This document shows, one piece after another, positions 6,362 to 6,500 of a stretch of 6,500 nt of DNA. The notes below the pieces were generated by a model. It was not told the DNA's origin, did no database searches, and worked only from the letters and a program-made list of their open reading frames with translations. Source of the DNA: Chthonomonas sp. UBA2391 (GTDB lineage Bacteria; Armatimonadota; Fimbriimonadia; Fimbriimonadales; Fimbriimonadaceae); the NCBI GenBank assembly GCA_002343825.1, contig DDSL01000079.1, positions 1 to 6,500 on the forward strand. The letters run 5' to 3'. Each line of letters begins with the position of its first letter. The first letter of the stretch is position 1. The translations under genes were made by a program, and so were the position numbers.

Positions 6362-6370
6362 ATGTTACCA
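6362..6370 (-). promoter_or_regulatory. Candidate extended -10 promoter for the kinase gene
   Basis: The minus strand reads TGGTAACAT (6370-6362), an extended -10 (TGn followed by TAACAT, four of six matches to TATAAT). Transcription would start near 6355 and give a leader of about 58 bases that includes the small hairpin and the AGGAG. The expected -35 position reads CGAACC, which is poor, so the call depends on the extended -10 alone. Confidence 0.3.
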
Positions 6371-6500
6371 TCGGACTGACCTAGGGTTCGTAAAGTTCTG
6401 CGGTCTGGCACTTCGCTTGCGGTTTCGAGTTGAATTTCGGGGGAACTGTGGCGCAGTTGGCTCGCCGGCCCGGGGGCGGAGCCCCGACACCGGTCGGGGC
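6371..6500. other. Apparently non-coding right edge with GC-rich inverted repeats
   Basis: No convincing gene is visible here. The last 20 bases are a perfect inverted repeat: GCCCCGAC (6481-6488), loop ACCG, GTCGGGGC (6493-6500). A second hairpin, GGGGC (6473-6477), loop GGA, GCCCC (6481-6485), shares one arm with it, so the two cannot form together. The stretch GTGGCGCAGTTGG (6448-6460) resembles the D-arm of a tRNA, but the rest does not fold as one. The repeat may be a dispersed palindromic element, or part of a terminator or leader belonging to a gene beyond the window edge. Confidence 0.4.

Noticed and set aside
6442..6500. tRNA-like start: GTGGCGCAGTTGG resembles U8-G9, D-stem and D-loop of a tRNA
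   Set aside because: The D-stem closes with only three pairs. The would-be anticodon loop is GGGGGCG without the invariant T33, the anticodon stem has a mismatch, and no T-loop motif appears before the edge. It could be a relic, but I cannot support a tRNA.
6448..6500. Possible plus-strand gene starting at GTG 6448 after GGGGGA
   Set aside because: The spacing to the purine run is very short, the 17 visible codons run through a perfect inverted repeat, and the composition is low-complexity Gly/Pro/Ala. The open length is too short to judge.
6358..6500. Minus-strand frames open from the right edge (one ending in TGA at 6358-6360) as the end of a gene upstream of the kinase
   Set aside because: All three minus frames are open for about 110-140 bases in GC-rich sequence, so openness carries little information, and the frames run through the perfect hairpin. 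A separate candidate promoter overlaps the end.

Overview
The window reads as chromosomal DNA of a moderately GC-rich bacterium. It carries three complete protein genes, the last codons of a probable fourth, and short, well-defined control regions. I see no mobile element, CRISPR array, rRNA, credible tRNA or defence island. The organism cannot be fixed from this sequence. Two of the three full genes appear to start at TTG. The largest encodes a secreted protease with Ig-like repeats and a dockerin-like C-terminus of the DxDGDxxxTIFDY type. This style is found in secreted proteins of Armatimonadota (Fimbriimonas-like), Planctomycetota and similar bacteria. I lean weakly to Armatimonadota, as inference only.

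Layout. Positions 2-85 (+) hold the end of a probable upstream gene. Six bases after its stop comes a PIG-L/LmbE-type zinc deacetylase (92-805, +), which ends in a strong hairpin plus T-run terminator (810-848). Converging on it is a very large minus-strand gene (4358 down to 855). It encodes a matrixin-like (metzincin) metalloprotease of 1167 residues with a signal peptide, a catalytic domain (HExxHxxGxxH plus Met-turn), a PPC-like domain, five tandem Ig-like domains with a 288-bp period, a further beta domain and a paired EF-hand-like (dockerin-like) C-terminus. Upstream of it, 4359-4557 contains its leader and a candidate promoter, plus the terminator of the next gene. That gene (6297 down to 4558, -) encodes a soluble GAF-PAS-HisKA-HATPase sensor histidine kinase. 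The right edge (6298-6500) is non-coding as far as I can tell and carries GC-rich inverted repeats.

How the genes relate. The deacetylase probably belongs to an operon extending left of the window. The protease and kinase lie on the same strand, but a terminator and a separate candidate promoter lie between them. I therefore treat them as separate transcription units and see no proof that the kinase controls the protease. No response regulator is present.

The most interesting signal is in the protease leader. A textbook AGGAGG lies 31 bases from the ATG, too far to work linearly. A perfect 7-bp hairpin sits exactly between them, and folding it shortens the gap to 11 bases. I found no clearly undescribed multi-gene system here; the novelty is in protein architecture and translation-initiation layout.
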